Positions 1 through 11,160 of a stretch of DNA of 64,000 bases are shown here, piece after piece. Made by a program: the position numbers and the translations under genes. The stretch comes from Bidens hawaiensis (Eukaryota > Streptophyta > Magnoliopsida > Asterales > Asteraceae), in the NCBI GenBank assembly GCA_021521415.1, contig JAIQDT010000001.1, positions 496,001 through 560,000 of the forward strand. The letters are read 5' to 3'. Below the pieces are notes generated by a model, which worked only from the letters and a program-made list of their open reading frames with translations, had not been told where the DNA came from and did no database searches. How positions within the stretch are numbered: position 1 is the first letter of the stretch; the number at the start of each line of letters is the position of its first letter.

Positions 1-291
1 ATGAATGTATGTATGAGTGTTTCATCTTTATGAGAATCATTCGACTAATATTATCATACTACCATTTCTATCTTTTGTGTTTTGATTACAATTGTTCATC
101 CTACTTTATTGTTGATTGTTAATCAAACCAGGCTCTCTCCAATACACCTCATCCGTCCAAACATGTTTCAAGAGTGAATACGAGTGAGATTCGATCCGAA
201 CCCTAGACCCGAGCTCCACACCGTTAATACCGACTATTCACGCTTCCGCACCGGGGCTCGGTCCTGTCAAAAACATACAACTCTTTATGTG
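1..291. other. Unassigned flank beyond the truncated end of Sirevirus A
   Basis: No coding feature is supported. Sirevirus A's pol reading stops at 292 and what follows on the minus strand has many stops and no RT similarity. The reverse transcriptase expected after the integrase linker is absent, so a deletion or insertion boundary lies near 280-292. Confidence 0.4.
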
Positions 292-1254
292 TCATGTCTG
301 ACTTCTGGTGGACACTCCAGCTTCAATGGGACCTATGACATTCTCAATCTGATGATTCTTCTGGATTCTCGATGGAATTAAATGATCGGAAACATCATTG
401 TTAGGTTGCAGATTTGACAAGTTCTCACTATAATCAGCAAGAGGATTCTTCCAGCTAGATGTCGCCGTACTGTGAAAGTACGAAGTACCGGCAACATATT
501 CATTTGGAATGGCATCGGGAAACAGTGTGCTCCCGAAGATCTGACGGATGGAACTCTCCCCCTCAACAGTAGCAGCATATTCAGACGTGTTCAGCGAACA
601 ATCGGTTTCTGAAGATTCCTTGGGCTGAGTGTCAGTTGCAGGTGAATCATTACTTAACTCAGCGACATCATCATCTAGTAATGGAGAAATGTGAAACATT
701 TCCTGTGAATTATCTTTTGCAGCTTCCACTGTGGGACCACCTAAAGGTTCTGTGTTGATGACTGGAAACACATTGAATGGTTTGAAGAGTTCGTTGTAGT
801 CAAATAACCAATCGGGACCAATCTGTTTGGTTGATTTATTGTATACACTGTAAGCTGTATTACCCACGTAACCAACAAAATAACACTCATCAACTGTGGC
901 CCCAAACTTTGGAGTAGACTCAAGGTTTAGCAGTGTGCAGGGACAGCCAAACTCTCTAAAGAGTGCAATAGTGGGTTTGTGACCATAAACAATCTCATAT
1001 GGAGTCTTCATCTTGGACTTGTTAATTATCACCCAATTCTGAACATAGCAGGCCTTATTGATGGCTTCTGCACAGAAGAACAGTGGCAATTTGGAGTCAC
1101 ACAACATAGTTCTTGCCGCCTCTATAAGAGTTATGTTTCTTTTTTTAGCTACACCATTTTGCTTTTGTTTTCTTACGGCGCTGTACTGACGTAGTACCCC
1201 CTTTCTGAACAGAAATGATTCAATGATGATTCTTGAATTCCGTTCCATTATCAC
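292..1254 (-). pseudogene. Sirevirus A integrase C-terminal half and pol linker
   Basis: This continues the copia integrase. The segment after the core reads LPLFFCAEAINKACYVQN, then the usual PYEIVYGHKP and FGCPC blocks and a hydrophilic linker with the KNHQIENVIG block that normally precedes RT. The position of the third catalytic acid reads NGVAKKRN, where the family normally has Glu after NGVA, so the DDE triad is lost. It ends at a stop at 292 with no RT behind it. It is out of frame with the upstream integrase piece (1220-1579), so a frameshift lies in the overlap. Confidence 0.85.
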
Positions 1255-1579
1255 AACGAATTCCCTTTAGCTTCAAGTTCAATTGGTTCTCCATGAGTAT
1301 TACGAACTTCTTGATTAAATCTGCAGTTTCACTCTTATTTGACAAGAAAAATACACATGTAAAATGTGAGTAATCATCAGTAATAACAAGACAATAAGAA
1401 CTACGAGAAAGACTCAAAACATGAACTGGTCCAAAAAGGTCCATATGAAGTAACTGAAAAACCGATGATATGGTAATAATCCACTTTGGCTTGTGATATT
1501 TTTGATGATGTTTACCTAAAGCACAAGCCACACATTTTTCAATAGTCACAAAATCCTTGATTGGTAAACCACGTACCAA
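1220..1579 (-). pseudogene. Sirevirus A integrase N-terminal zinc region and core
   Basis: Shows the Cys pair of the HHCC domain (CVACALGKHHQK), the first catalytic Asp in LLHMDLFGP, and the second in the block RCDNGTEFKN. The preceding His pair lies just upstream in the same frame, across stops near 1580-1627. Frame changes again at its end into the 292-1254 segment. Confidence 0.88.
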
Positions 1580-1627
1580 ATTATTTTTAGTAAGATGATT
1601 TAGATTTTTAGTATTAGCATGACCAAG

Positions 1628-2083
1628 CTAACGATGCCAAAGAATTGCATTATGTTCTGACACTTTTGAAAACAAACAGGTTATTTCGTCAGGAACATTT
1701 TTGTTCATGTCGATCACATAAGCATTATCTTTTCGTTGTGGTCGAACAAGAATCCGGTCTTCTGGTATAATTATACCAGGTTTCAAAATCAGACACTCTT
1801 TCTTAGTAAAATGAGTTGAAAAATCTTTGTCACAGATTTGTGACATGCTCAATAAACTATGCTTCAATTCTGGAACAAAATTTACATTTTCATATTTTAG
1901 AACACCGTTACTTACAGTACCCTTCTGAGTGATCTTTCCCTTTTCTCCTCCCGCAAAGGACACATACCCACCATTAAATGTCTGAATGTCGTGTAGTTGG
2001 GTAATGTCTCTTGTCATGTGCCTGGAACATCCACTATCAACATACCAAGGTCTAATGATATTCCTCCATAGCTGTCCCTGCAC
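1628..2083 (-). pseudogene. Sirevirus A aspartic protease and pre-integrase region
   Basis: The retropepsin active site is seen as WYVDSGCSRHM near the start, the copia signature. It is followed by the typical LSMSQICDK block and the GAG-pre-integrase region ending NAILWHR. The frame is open from the gag-pol junction; a GTG lies at its upstream end, but a real start here is unlikely since copia protease is released from a polyprotein. Confidence 0.88.
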
Positions 2084-2166
2084 AAAGCGCGATATTAGTT
2101 AGTTTTTGGTACCCAGTCCATACTTTTACTGGGTGACCCTAATTCATCTACAGTCGTCACGGATTT
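2084..2166 (-). other. gag-pol junction with in-frame stop and acceptor-like TTTGTGCAG
   Basis: Upstream gag ends in a WVPKTN motif immediately followed by TAA. About 13 nt later TTTGTGCAG precedes the protease frame, which is a different frame. The same layout (stop, pyrimidine-rich stretch, AG) recurs in Sireviruses 1 and 2. Whether this is splicing or recoding cannot be told from sequence. Confidence 0.5.
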
Positions 2167-2670
2167 CTATAACATGTCTTTTTGATCATCAAACATAGAT
2201 TTTATAGAAACTTTCGCCGGAGATTTAGGCAACCATCTATGTCTGTATGATTTGGAATTATAGGTACGAATGGTTGTCGTAACCTCCGGTGTTTTGGATG
2301 TGGAAGGAGATGAATCAGCCTTTTTCTCCTGTTTTGGTCTTGACTTAGTGCTCATATTCGAATTTGAACTTGAAACACCTTTTCTGACCATTCTTTTAGA
2401 CATCTTAGGTTTGGTCTGATGAGGACTAAACCTGCCAGATTTGTTTCGATTCCAATCATCGTCAAAGGAACTAGCCTGATAATGCCTGAATCCTTGCCTG
2501 TATGCGTTATGAGGCATGTAGGGCATATTCCTCTGATAAAATCCATAGTAAGGAACGTATGGACGATGTGGACAATTTCTGGCAATATGACCAGGAGTGC
2601 CACAATTAAAGCAAGTTTGACGTTTTATGAAAAAATCATTTTGGGCAACTCACACAACCAGTCTGCTTAA
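2167..2670 (-). pseudogene. Sirevirus A gag C-terminal region with second CCHC finger
   Basis: A second zinc knuckle, CFNCGTPGHIARNC, lies at about 2572-2613 on the minus strand, followed by a basic Ser/Lys/Arg-rich tail. The finger is CX2CX4HX4C with all four ligands intact. Typical of the extended Sirevirus gag, where two fingers flank a coiled-coil spacer. Confidence 0.8.
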
Positions 2671-2778
2671 ATCTGTGAGAATCCCTGTTATCATCTTTGA
2701 ACTTATCACCTTTTTGTCATTAGAGCATCCCTCTTTGACAAATTTAGGTCCTATGTATTTTTTGAATATTTTTGAGTT

Positions 2779-3096
2779 TTAAATTTTATTAGAAACCACA
2801 TTATTAGAATTCAAAGTTTCAACCGAATCAATCACACAAAAATCCTTGCTCTTTAAAGCAGAACCCACACAAATAGTCAGAATAACAGAATTCAAAACAG
2901 GAAGTTTTAAAGAAACATCAGAAGCAATATCATTATTAAATTCAAAACAAGGGTCGTCATCCTCATCAGTCCACTCCTTCATAAGTACTTTTTCTACACA
3001 TGAAGTAGATACATTAGAATCGTTCATATTTGAAGTGGACGGACCAGCATTCACAGAACTGGTCCCATCACCTTTATCTTGTTTACCATACTTCAT
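2779..3096 (-). pseudogene. Sirevirus A gag spacer, acidic segment
   Basis: Low-complexity hydrophilic stretch rich in Asp/Ser/Asn, in the same frame as the coiled-coil piece upstream. No recognised domain. Assigned to gag by position between the two CCHC fingers. Confidence 0.6.
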
Positions 3097-3219
3097 GTTC
3101 TTTATCTTTTCTTCCTGTTCTTTGGTGACAGGGGTAGGAATATAATTCTGGTTGTAAGGTAGGGGAACTTGACTGTATCATATTCCCTCACCTTCATTTT
3201 CCTTCCACCACAATTGGTT

Positions 3220-3840
3220 TTAAATCATTGACTTAACTACTTTACTAGAACCATCGAATTTTTTAAAATCAAGTTCAGCCTTTTCAAACTTACTAGTTAG
3301 ATTCAAGATTTCTAACTTGGAGGCTTCCATTTTAGCAGTTACCTCAGCAATTTCTTGTTTGGCATCTAGGTGATGACAAATTTTTATACTAAAATCAGAC
3401 TTAAGCTTAGAAATTTCCTTCTTTTGTGCTTCTATTTTGTCTAGAAAGCCATTTTCATTTTTCTTAAGTTTGAAATTTTCTGATTTTATTCTCTCCATAT
3501 CTTTAGTTAGGTTATCGTTATGAAGCTTATACAATTCTATTTTTTCAACACAATTTAAAGAACATGGTTGAAAACTTACCTCAGATGAATTTGGAGAAGT
3601 GAACGCCATATACGCAAATTGAAGCTCCTTGACCTTCTTCTCAGTAGAATTTTCTTCTCCAGTGTCTTCAACATTGGCGAAGTTTGCAGTCTGATTTCCA
3701 ATGTTAAGCGCAACCAACTGACCTTCCCAAGAGAAATGTTGAGCAATCATACCTCTTTCACCATTACCTGAACTACCTCCAGCCTCACCTCTGGCATTCC
3801 CAATTGGATCCAATGCCCTTTCCGTATTTCCATCCTTCAC
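3220..3840 (-). pseudogene. Sirevirus A gag coiled-coil segment
   Basis: The middle and C-terminal parts are a long run of heptad-like Leu/Ile/Lys/Glu sequence (for example KIEAQKKEISKLKS and KLEILNLTSKFEKAEL), predicted by eye as coiled coil. Equivalent coiled coils sit between the zinc fingers in Sireviruses 1 and 2. Sirevirus Gag coiled-coil regions are known to mediate protein interaction (family knowledge). Confidence 0.72.
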
Positions 3841-4121
3841 TTGTTAGTACATTCACGAGCAAAATGACCCGGCTCATGACAGTTGTAGCACCTAAGAGTG
3901 TCTTTGTTAAAACCCACCTTTTGATTATTAGGCATGTTCCAGTTATTTCTACCTATCCTCTTAGTGAACTTCTTCGCACAAAATACTGCCATGGCGATTT
4001 GCCACGTGATGTCCATTTCTTCAACGTCATCAGGATGGATCTGATCTAGTTCAGCAGCAACAACAGGTTGAACCAAGTCTCCAGCCAAAAATGCATTATA
4101 ACAATTCATGAATCCCGCCAT
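3837..4121 (-). pseudogene. Sirevirus A gag with first CCHC zinc knuckle
   Basis: Ends in CYNCHEPGHFARECTNK, a perfect CX2CX4HX4C nucleic-acid-binding knuckle. Before it is the ELDQIHPDDVEEMDITWQ block, which matches the DADDLEEMDLQWQ block of Sirevirus 1. Nucleocapsid function is inferred. Confidence 0.85.
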
Positions 4122-4126
4122 TAGAG

Positions 4127-4691
4127 CTATATTCTCTTGAGTCTCTTTTGATATGGTAGGGATCTGACTGAAGTTCTGACTAGAATTGTGAGTAGTTTTT
4201 CCAGAATCATTTGAAGACTGTCTAGACTTGGTGAAGAATACTGGAGCTGGTTGAGGTGAGATGGATGATGATGATTGACCTCAAGTGGATGAGAACATCT
4301 GGAAGTTACCCTGAGGTGGTTGTTGAGTAGCCTTGAACAACAAGAAACTGTCTTGAGAAATAAGAGCACTGTTGAAGGCAACGTTGTATCCAGCTGCACT
4401 ATAAGAGCTTACATGATTTATTGCACGTTGCTTATCATCCATATCACATTCTTTAATAGTGGCTATCATTTCACTCATACCCATTCTCTTGAGATCCTTT
4501 GTCTTTTTGATAACCGCAACATTCATGTCCCAACTCTTCGACAATGAGTTCACTAGCTTGTTGTTTATTTTTGAAGTTTGCAGATAAATACCTGCTGATC
4601 TCATTTCAGTCGCAAGTGATATGAATCTTTGGAGTTGGGATTCCAGCGTTTCTCCCAAAACATGATTAAACATATTGAACTTTTGTCGCAA
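4127..4691 (-). pseudogene. Sirevirus A gag, UBN2-type capsid domain, second half
   Basis: Reads through the usual copia capsid features such as ESQLQRFISLATEMRSAG and the LVNSLSKSWDM block, then shifts frame (4281-4399 overlap). Separated from the N-terminal half by an in-frame stop at about 4707. Confidence 0.78.
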
Positions 4692-4706
4692 CAGATCTTG
4701 GCGACT

Positions 4707-5126
4707 TCACTTCGTATCTTCATTCCCCTCATATACTTCGACCAGTGCCTCCCATAACTCTTTAGCAGACTGAAGTTCTCTAAATTGAAGAGTAATCTCG
4801 GGTGAGAGTGCCATGGTTAGAGTGGAGAGAGCTTTCTCATCTTCCTCAACTTTAGCAAAATCATCATCATCATACTGTGCAAATGGTTTCACAAGAACTT
4901 CATCAGAGTTATCCTTTTGGTAGGTGATTCTTTGAGGTCCCCTAACAATACTTTTCCAAATTTTGGAATCTTTCATCTTGGCGTAATGTTCAAAACGAAA
5001 TTTCCCTTCACTGAACCCCTCATGAGATAAGAGACGGGGTATACTAGTGGCAGTCCCCATGATGGAGTCAAGTTCTTGATGAAGTGATGAATTGGTTGAA
5101 TTGTTACTATTTGTTAACTGTTCCAT
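4707..5126 (-). pseudogene. Sirevirus A gag N-terminus (UBN2/DUF4219-type)
   Basis: Starts with MEQLTNSNNSTNSS, then the tryptophan-bearing block KIWKSIVRGPQ, DEKALSTLTMALSPEI and SAKELWEALVEVYEG, diagnostic of copia capsid. The ATG at 5126 is the natural start because it follows the repeat-rich leader. Ends at a stop at 4707 in the same frame as the next capsid piece. Confidence 0.88.
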
Positions 5127-5244
5127 CTTTGTTGGATTAATTGATTAATTTTAGGTCCACAAATTACTTAAGTCCAAATATAAAGCCCAAATCAGATTAA
5201 TCATGCCCAAGCAACAATAATAGTCTATTCAACAGAGAACCCAA

Positions 5245-5450
5245 TTGGCCGAAAACTCAAGTGTTGACCGAAAACCCAAACGTTGACCGAAAACAGCTAA
5301 TGTTGACCAAATGTTTGACCGAGAACTAAGAGTTTGACCGATAACCCAGAGCTTTGACCGAGAACTATGTTTTTGACTAAACTCAGGCCGAGAACCGGGT
5401 GTAGCCGAGAACAAACACCACCGAACACTAGAATTGGCCGAGAACAACTA
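5245..5450 (-). repeat. Sirevirus A leader with repeated TTGACCGARAAC words
   Basis: On the plus strand the words TTGACCGAAAAC, TTGACCGAGAAC and GGCCGAGAAC recur about ten times with small changes. The array lies between PBS and gag start, in the 5' leader. The same CCGAGA word occurs in the U3 part of the LTR. Confidence 0.8.
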
Positions 5451-5674
5451 ATTATTTCAGCTAAGAACCCTGATTATCAGCAGACTCAATCCCAAACGTA
5501 ACAAACTCCCAAGAATAAAGGGATTTTGATTTATTTCTTAATCAAAATCGATTCCTTCCCAAAACTTTATTGTTTCTTCTCTGGTCACGTTGATCACCAG
5601 AAAAACAATCAAACCACCAAGAACACTATTCTTGAATCTTTGATATCACAATAACGAGCCTGAATAAGGTCTAA

Positions 5675-5687
5675 GGCTTTGATACCA
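5675..5687 (-). promoter_or_regulatory. Primer binding site of Sirevirus A
   Basis: Minus strand TGGTATCAAAGCC, two bases after the LTR end. Resembles the initiator-Met tRNA PBS TGGTATCAGAGC seen intact in elements 1 and 3, with one change. Confidence 0.85.
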
Positions 5688-5689
5688 AT

Positions 5690-6076
5690 TGTAAGTCCCG
5701 AATCTAGATCACTACAATTATGATATCAACTAATCAAGTATAGGTGCGGAATCCCTATACCCAATGACTCAAGAATACGGATTAACACAAACACGAGACT
5801 CAAACAATGCTTCAAAACACACGTATTATTATTATACGTCGGGTGCTTAAGCACTATTACAGCTTCGTCTGGTAAACACGTAGACGACCAAAACCAACTG
5901 AATGAACAACCAAACCCTATACAATACATGCACTATATATAGGGAACCAAACACCTAAGCCCAAACTGACCAATATCCCACCGAGAACTCTTAAGAGATC
6001 TCGGCTTACATATTAAACCCATAGCCCAAGCCCACATAGTATAGACTAAGTACAAACCATACAAAACTAGGCCCAA
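5690..6076 (-). repeat. 5' LTR of Sirevirus A
   Basis: Begins on the plus strand with TGTAAGTCCCG next to the PBS. A second, partial copy lies at 6988-7323. A TATA box (CTATATATAG, 5933-5942) has upstream of it (5979-6004) an inverted repeat of the word CCGAGA. The distal end is placed by loss of similarity to the second copy. Confidence 0.8.
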
Positions 6077-6987
6077 CTTAGGGTGTGAATAATCTGGAAT
6101 GTGCTTAGAGTGTGAATGTCCTTCTCTTCAAACTTGAGCAGAACCCTTGGATCAACAAATCTATACTACCCTTTGCCCTTTTGTAGTTTGAAAACAGCGG
6201 TAGCAGTTGCACTGTCATAGATCCAAAATCTTATATTGTCCAATGTACCATCTGGAATTGCGTCAGGTACAGGAATATGAGTAGCCTTCTTTGTGGCAGG
6301 CCACATAACGTTTACCATTGTTTTTCCTATCTTCGGATGGATGACCCCTGGGCTTTCTTTAGGAATGATTCGGCAGTTGGCATTGTTGGAAAACCTTGAT
6401 CAATCTGACTTCTCAAGAAGTTCCAGAAATTCGTAGTCCGTTTATCATTCGACGGGTTGTGGAATGGGGAGTTTATCAAATCACTGAGATCAACTCTAGT
6501 CCAGGAACCAAGTCTTCCATCTTTTTGTAATACTGTGTGGTTCCCGACTTCCTTTTAACCCACCACATATTTTTCTCAGCGTCAAAACACCACGATACAA
6601 CTCCTGACCTATCACCATATTTATCCGAGGAACCCTTTGGGAAAGTTATGACGATCCTGTCTGGATGGTCTGATGATTCCACGTTCTGATTTGAGTTCTT
6701 CATCACCATTAGCTTTCTCTGAACTCTGTTTGAGTTTTCTTTGGAAATTGGTGGTGCAGACATATACTGTTTCAAGGTCTCAAACTCATAAATGTTGTCA
6801 GCTGGGAGAATAGTAGAACTCTTACCTTGATCAACGTTGGGTGCTTGAGAGGCCACATCATCATTGCCTTTAAATTCATCACCAAACTTTTGAAATAGTT
6901 TTTGTTGGAGGTCAAGATACATAGCCGTTAATCCTCCCATGCCAGACTGTAACTCTTTAATCTTGGAATCCTTTTCAGAGTTGCGGA
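6077..6987 (-). pseudogene. ORF3-like C-terminal module of element G
   Basis: The clearest open part is 6476-6987. It has a coiled-coil start (SEKDSKIKELQ), then GVVSWCFDAEKNMWWVKRK and TTQYYKKMEDL. Beyond a stop it continues with NFWNFLRSQIDQGFP and IPDGTLDNIRFWIYDS. This tracks the ORF3 C-terminus of Sirevirus 1 (GIIRWLYNEQLRLFVIKR, then MPKDVLKNLNWWYVDS). Function unknown. It lies downstream of a gag without any pol in between. Confidence 0.6.
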
Positions 6988-7323
6988 ATAGGTGCGGAAT
7001 CCCTATACCCAATGACTCAAGAATACGGATTAACACAAACACGAGACTTAAGCAATGCTTCAAAACACACGTATTATTATTATACGTCTGATGCTTAAGC
7101 ACTATTACAACTTCGTCTCGTAAACACGTAGATGGCCAAAACCAACTAAATGAAAAACCAAACCGTATCAATACATACACTATAGATAGGGAACCAAACA
7201 CCTAAGACCAAACTGACCAAAAGCCAACCGAGATCTTAAAAGATATCGGCTTACATATTAAACCCGTAGCCCAAGCCCACATAGTATAGACTAAGTACAA
7301 ACCATACAAAACTACGCCCAACA
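6988..7323 (-). repeat. Partial Sirevirus A-type LTR inserted in element G
   Basis: About 335 bp closely matching 5742-6076, lacking the first ~52 bp next to the PBS side. The right end reads CCCAACA, giving TG at the LTR start on the minus strand. The left junction shows TTGCGGAA next to TAGGTGCGGAA, a short microhomology. Confidence 0.8.
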
Positions 7324-8170
7324 GTAGAGGTGGTAATACCCTCCATTATGCTAAAGCTTTGAGTAGCTGGTGGCTTTTGAGTGACTAATTGGTGGATGAA
7401 GTTTGAAATTCACTCTAGATGGAGGCAAACATTTGGGCGTGATCTTAGGGTTGTTGGACTTTGTTTGAGTCATCTTGGTGATGAACTTCTTGAGCTGCTA
7501 GACCTTAGAGCTCAGACTTGAAACTTGATTCTTCAATTATTGAATGTTGGTTGAATCAAATAAGTTAATATCCTTACCTATATATCTGCTATCAGTAGTT
7601 TAACCTACATCATTAGTTTTGTCTGAACCAAGATCAGAATTTTCATCTTGAGCTTGTTCAGATGCCCCTTTGTCATGGTACTGGGGATTTCCAACTGCAG
7701 GTGATATCAAGATATCAGCAATTGTAGCTGGGATAGAAGTCTTAGAGCCTAAACAATTGTCCATTTTAGAAACATTTGTTTCAAAATTTGTAGTAGTTGC
7801 TCCTAATCCCATATTCAAATCACTTGTAGTGATAGGGATATTAACCTCCTCTTGCTCTTGGATAGTAATGCATACTTCAACATTAGCAGTTTGGGTTGGG
7901 GTTTTCCTTTAAGTTGATGAGGTGAAGAAAGGACTACTTTCAATAATGTGAGATACTTTGGCAATTACTTGAGCAACATCTTCAATGGTGATTATGTGAT
8001 GTTCCAAACGGGGTGTAAGAGAAGTAGCCATGGGAGAAGGGCTTTGAGTTGGAGTGCTTTTCCATCAATAGTTTGTGTAGCTCCAAGTGCATCACTTGCC
8101 ATCAGCGCTTATATGATTTCACTGTTGAAATCATTTTTCATTTCCTTTTCCTCACTTGATTCCGCATAAA
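7324..8170 (-). pseudogene. Element G linker, degenerate coding region
   Basis: Best open piece is 7600-7818. Around 7400-7560 the minus strand reads a coiled-coil-like stretch (LKNQVSSLSSKV) continuous in character with the coiled coil on the other side of the inserted LTR. No known domain, no protease, integrase or RT motif. It connects the gag of element G to its ORF3-like module. Confidence 0.4.
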
Positions 8171-9619
8171 TAACCACAAGAGCTAGATCTTTTATGCTCA
8201 TCTCTTCAGGTAAACTGTTCCAGTTAACAAATTCTTGTGTGAAGAAACTTTTTTTTGTGTTGTCATGGCTTGAATAGGATGGTCCAGGTGTCGTACCTAG
8301 GGTAGGATGAACTTATGTGTTGATGGGTGGAATGAAGGGAGGTTGAACAAATTGATTCTGCTGCAAAGGTTGAGGTATTGGTGCATACTGATACTGATAT
8401 TGAGGACCGGTATTAGGCGTTGTTGAGGTTTGAGCAAAGTGAGTTTAAAAATGGTTATTGAAGCTTTTTTTTGTTGTGAATGAGGATGGAAATGTGAACT
8501 TGAATAGATTATTAAAGGCTGAAATTAATTGGGTCTAGGTTGTAATTGAATTATGCATTCTCTAGCAAATTGTCAAAGCATGTCACATTTGTGACATGCC
8601 ATTTTCGCCTTGTCATAACTTACTTTGGTCTTGTTATTGGTTGCAAGGAATTTCCTTCATGTCCTCTTGTAAAATCTGTTTGTTCTGACTATCAATAATG
8701 CCGAAATATCAATTTCCTCTGGATCATCTGGATCTATGTGTTGCAAATCTTCCATAATAAATGATAGATTGTTAAACATATGTGAAGAATTACAACAAAT
8801 TCTTGATTTTCAACTACTAAGCCAATACCAGTTGTTATGTCTATGTGGTAGTCATAACCTTGGTCAGAAGTTTGTGTAGGTTGAGTCTCTTGGTATAGAA
8901 GTGCTGACCCAATGGTAAAATCATCAATTGATTTACCCGTTGATATCAACTTCTTCTTTTGGCTAATCTCTCTCTTAAAGGTAAGTAACACGCCATGAAG
9001 AAAAGTTAGACTCAGATCTTGAATGTTTAGCAAAGTTCTTAATATGATAGCATGAGTGTCCTAATTTTTTCTGGAAGTGATCTCAAAAGTCGATTGTTTA
9101 GAGCACAATTTGTAGAAGTAATTCAACCATTTTTAATTCACTAATTAATGTAGTGAGTCTTTCATTTCGTTGAATTAAACTCTATCCTGTTAAATGACAT
9201 GATGCTTCATGATGCTGCATGAGAATTTCATGAGTATTCTCAAGGTTTTGTGGAGTATAACCATATTGTTCTTTCAGTGTATCTGACAATTCATTGGCAG
9301 ACTTGTGATGAATTAATCCATCCGAAATTTCATTTAGAATTTCCATGGCAAGCATTTAATGAGCTTTGGCATCCAGTTCAAATTTCTGCATATCCTGATT
9401 AGAATAATCATTGGGATCCTTCTTAATCATTTTATTCCCATCAAGTGGATCAACAGTTACAGGGGAATGAGGCCCATGAACAACAGATCTCCAACAACTA
9501 TTGTTTTGGTTGCAAAGATGGTGGAGCATTCGTTGTGCTAGAATGTTGTGTTGTCCTCGAACCAACATCGGTGGTTTTGAGGTAGAACCGGTATTGTGAG
9601 GATCTTGTACAATCGACAT
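8171..9619 (-). pseudogene. Element G gag (UBN2-type, degenerate)
   Basis: N-terminus at 9619 contains KPPMLVRGQ and QRMLHHL, then NDYSNQDMQKFELDAKAH. Further on come ANELSDTLKEQYGY and LTTLISELKMV across several stops, which is the copia capsid layout. A decayed zinc knuckle lies near 8555-8600 and a Gln/Pro/Tyr-rich tail near 8350-8400. Many stops and frameshifts. Confidence 0.68.
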
Positions 9620-9762
9620 GAATCTTAATTCAACTGATTATTTACTAGCAATAAAGTTTTGAACATATTTTTTATCCTTTTAAAATCCACAAATAGAACT
9701 ATCTTTTGAGCTTAGAATTATGTTTTTGAATTGACTATTAGATCAAATTCAGTGATCCTTCT

Positions 9763-9773
9763 CTTTGATACTA
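9763..9773 (-). promoter_or_regulatory. Degenerate PBS of element G
   Basis: Minus strand TAGTATCAAAG directly after an LTR end (TGTAAGG at 9776 on plus). Same spacing as the PBS of Sirevirus A, one or two changes from it. Confidence 0.6.
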
Positions 9774-9775
9774 AT

Positions 9776-10560
9776 TGTAAGGATTCTTGATAATTTAAGC
9801 TAATCAATAAAATTACAACCAATATAACAATAAACACCTGATTTAATATTTTTTATGAACTAGTATCACTTTAATTGGATTATTATTTGAACTATAACTC
9901 AATTCGTAATTAATATAATACATTAAGCAGCGAAATTCAAAGAGCTAATAACAGGTTTCATATGGAAGAACAAATTTGTATTTTCTAGTACAAAGTACAA
10001 TATCAGATGAATTTTGTGAAGTGTGAAAAGTGTTAATGAAAAATAGACTCTCTTATTCATTATATACATGTGGTAAATAACTTATGAGCTAAAGGTGAAA
10101 GTGACATCTCATAAAACGATTACAAACTATTGAACTATTTACAAACAATTAACTATGAAAGAAATCCTATGCTAATTAGTGATCTTTTCTAAAACAACTG
10201 ATGTTTGATCCATAAGTTGTTAGACTTCAGTTGCTTGGATTTTCAATACTTGTTTGATTAGTTTTTGAGTCTTTAGTTCTTTCATATCAGCAGTTTGGTA
10301 ATGTCAGATGTTTGGAGCAACAGTTTATCAAAACACTTTAATTGAGGACAATTGATGTTTGTATCATCAACTGTTTGGTTTAGGCTGTCAGTTCTTTGCA
10401 AGGTTCAACAGGGTATATAATTAGTTCAATGGTTAGACTAAGAGTTGACTAATGGTCAAAGTCTCTGCACTAAGAGTTGATCCAAGGAGAATCTATTATA
10501 ACTGATTCAAAGGTTAGATTGAAAATTGACCAATGGTCAGAGCAGTAGAGTAAAAAGGGA
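9776..10560 (-). repeat. Putative 5' LTR of element G
   Basis: Starts TGTAAGGATTC next to the PBS. A TATA-like GTATATAATG (minus) lies near 10055, and beyond it (10190-10400) the words CAACTGTTTGG, CAGTTTGG and GATGTTTG recur. The distal end was not found; the second LTR is absent. Confidence 0.45.
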
Positions 10561-11160
10561 ATTTATAGTCGGAGCGTAAAGGATATGGTGTCATTTTTCA
10601 CGGTATTCTTCTATTTCTGTGTACGTACCGAGGTCAATGGTTTTGACACGAGAATCTAGTGGAGTTTTCAATCAAGAAGGTTTTCCTAAAATAGTTTGAA
10701 TGAGACTCGCCAGTCCAATGAAACACTTAAAGGAGTATAGTTGAAATTATGAATATCATGGAGTATAGCGAAATTTGTTCATAGTCATCCTAAATCAGAT
10801 AGTCGCATCCATTAGCTGCTGAACAGTAGTTACGAGGACTTCTACTGCTAATTTATTCATGCAGTAGGGTTCACCCGTATTCACATGCACCTCAAATTAC
10901 TATTATGTGTGCATCCGTAACGATAATTTGATTTGCATGCTCACCCTTATCCCTCCTATCATGTGTTAAATTGTCCTATAACTTGGATTGTGGAGTATAT
11001 ATTATTACCAAAAAGAAAAAAGTTTATTAAAAAGCTTTCCATTGACCATACATTGATCATTTAGGAGTTTAAACGAAATGAGTAGTCGGAAACCATTTTA
11101 TTTGAGCCCGAATAGAATTTGAGTTTGCAATAAACAAGACTTTCTCAGTTATAGGGTCAA
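10561..11160. other. No feature recognised
   Basis: AT-rich sequence without an open frame of note or similarity to the neighbouring elements. Confidence 0.4.

Larger units (their letters stand above)
292..6076 (-). mobile_element. Sirevirus A, truncated Ty1/copia element
   Basis: Order on the minus strand is 5' LTR (6076-5690), PBS, repeat-rich leader, gag with two CCHC fingers, protease, integrase, then truncation before RT. Every coding part is broken by stops or frame changes. The extended gag with coiled coil and two zinc fingers and the initiator-Met type PBS are Sirevirus traits (family knowledge). The 3' half including RT, RNase H, any ORF3 and the 3' LTR is missing. Confidence 0.85.

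Noticed and set aside
979..1194. Plus-strand frame opposite Sirevirus A integrase
   Set aside because: Shadow of the integrase coding strand; no own motif.
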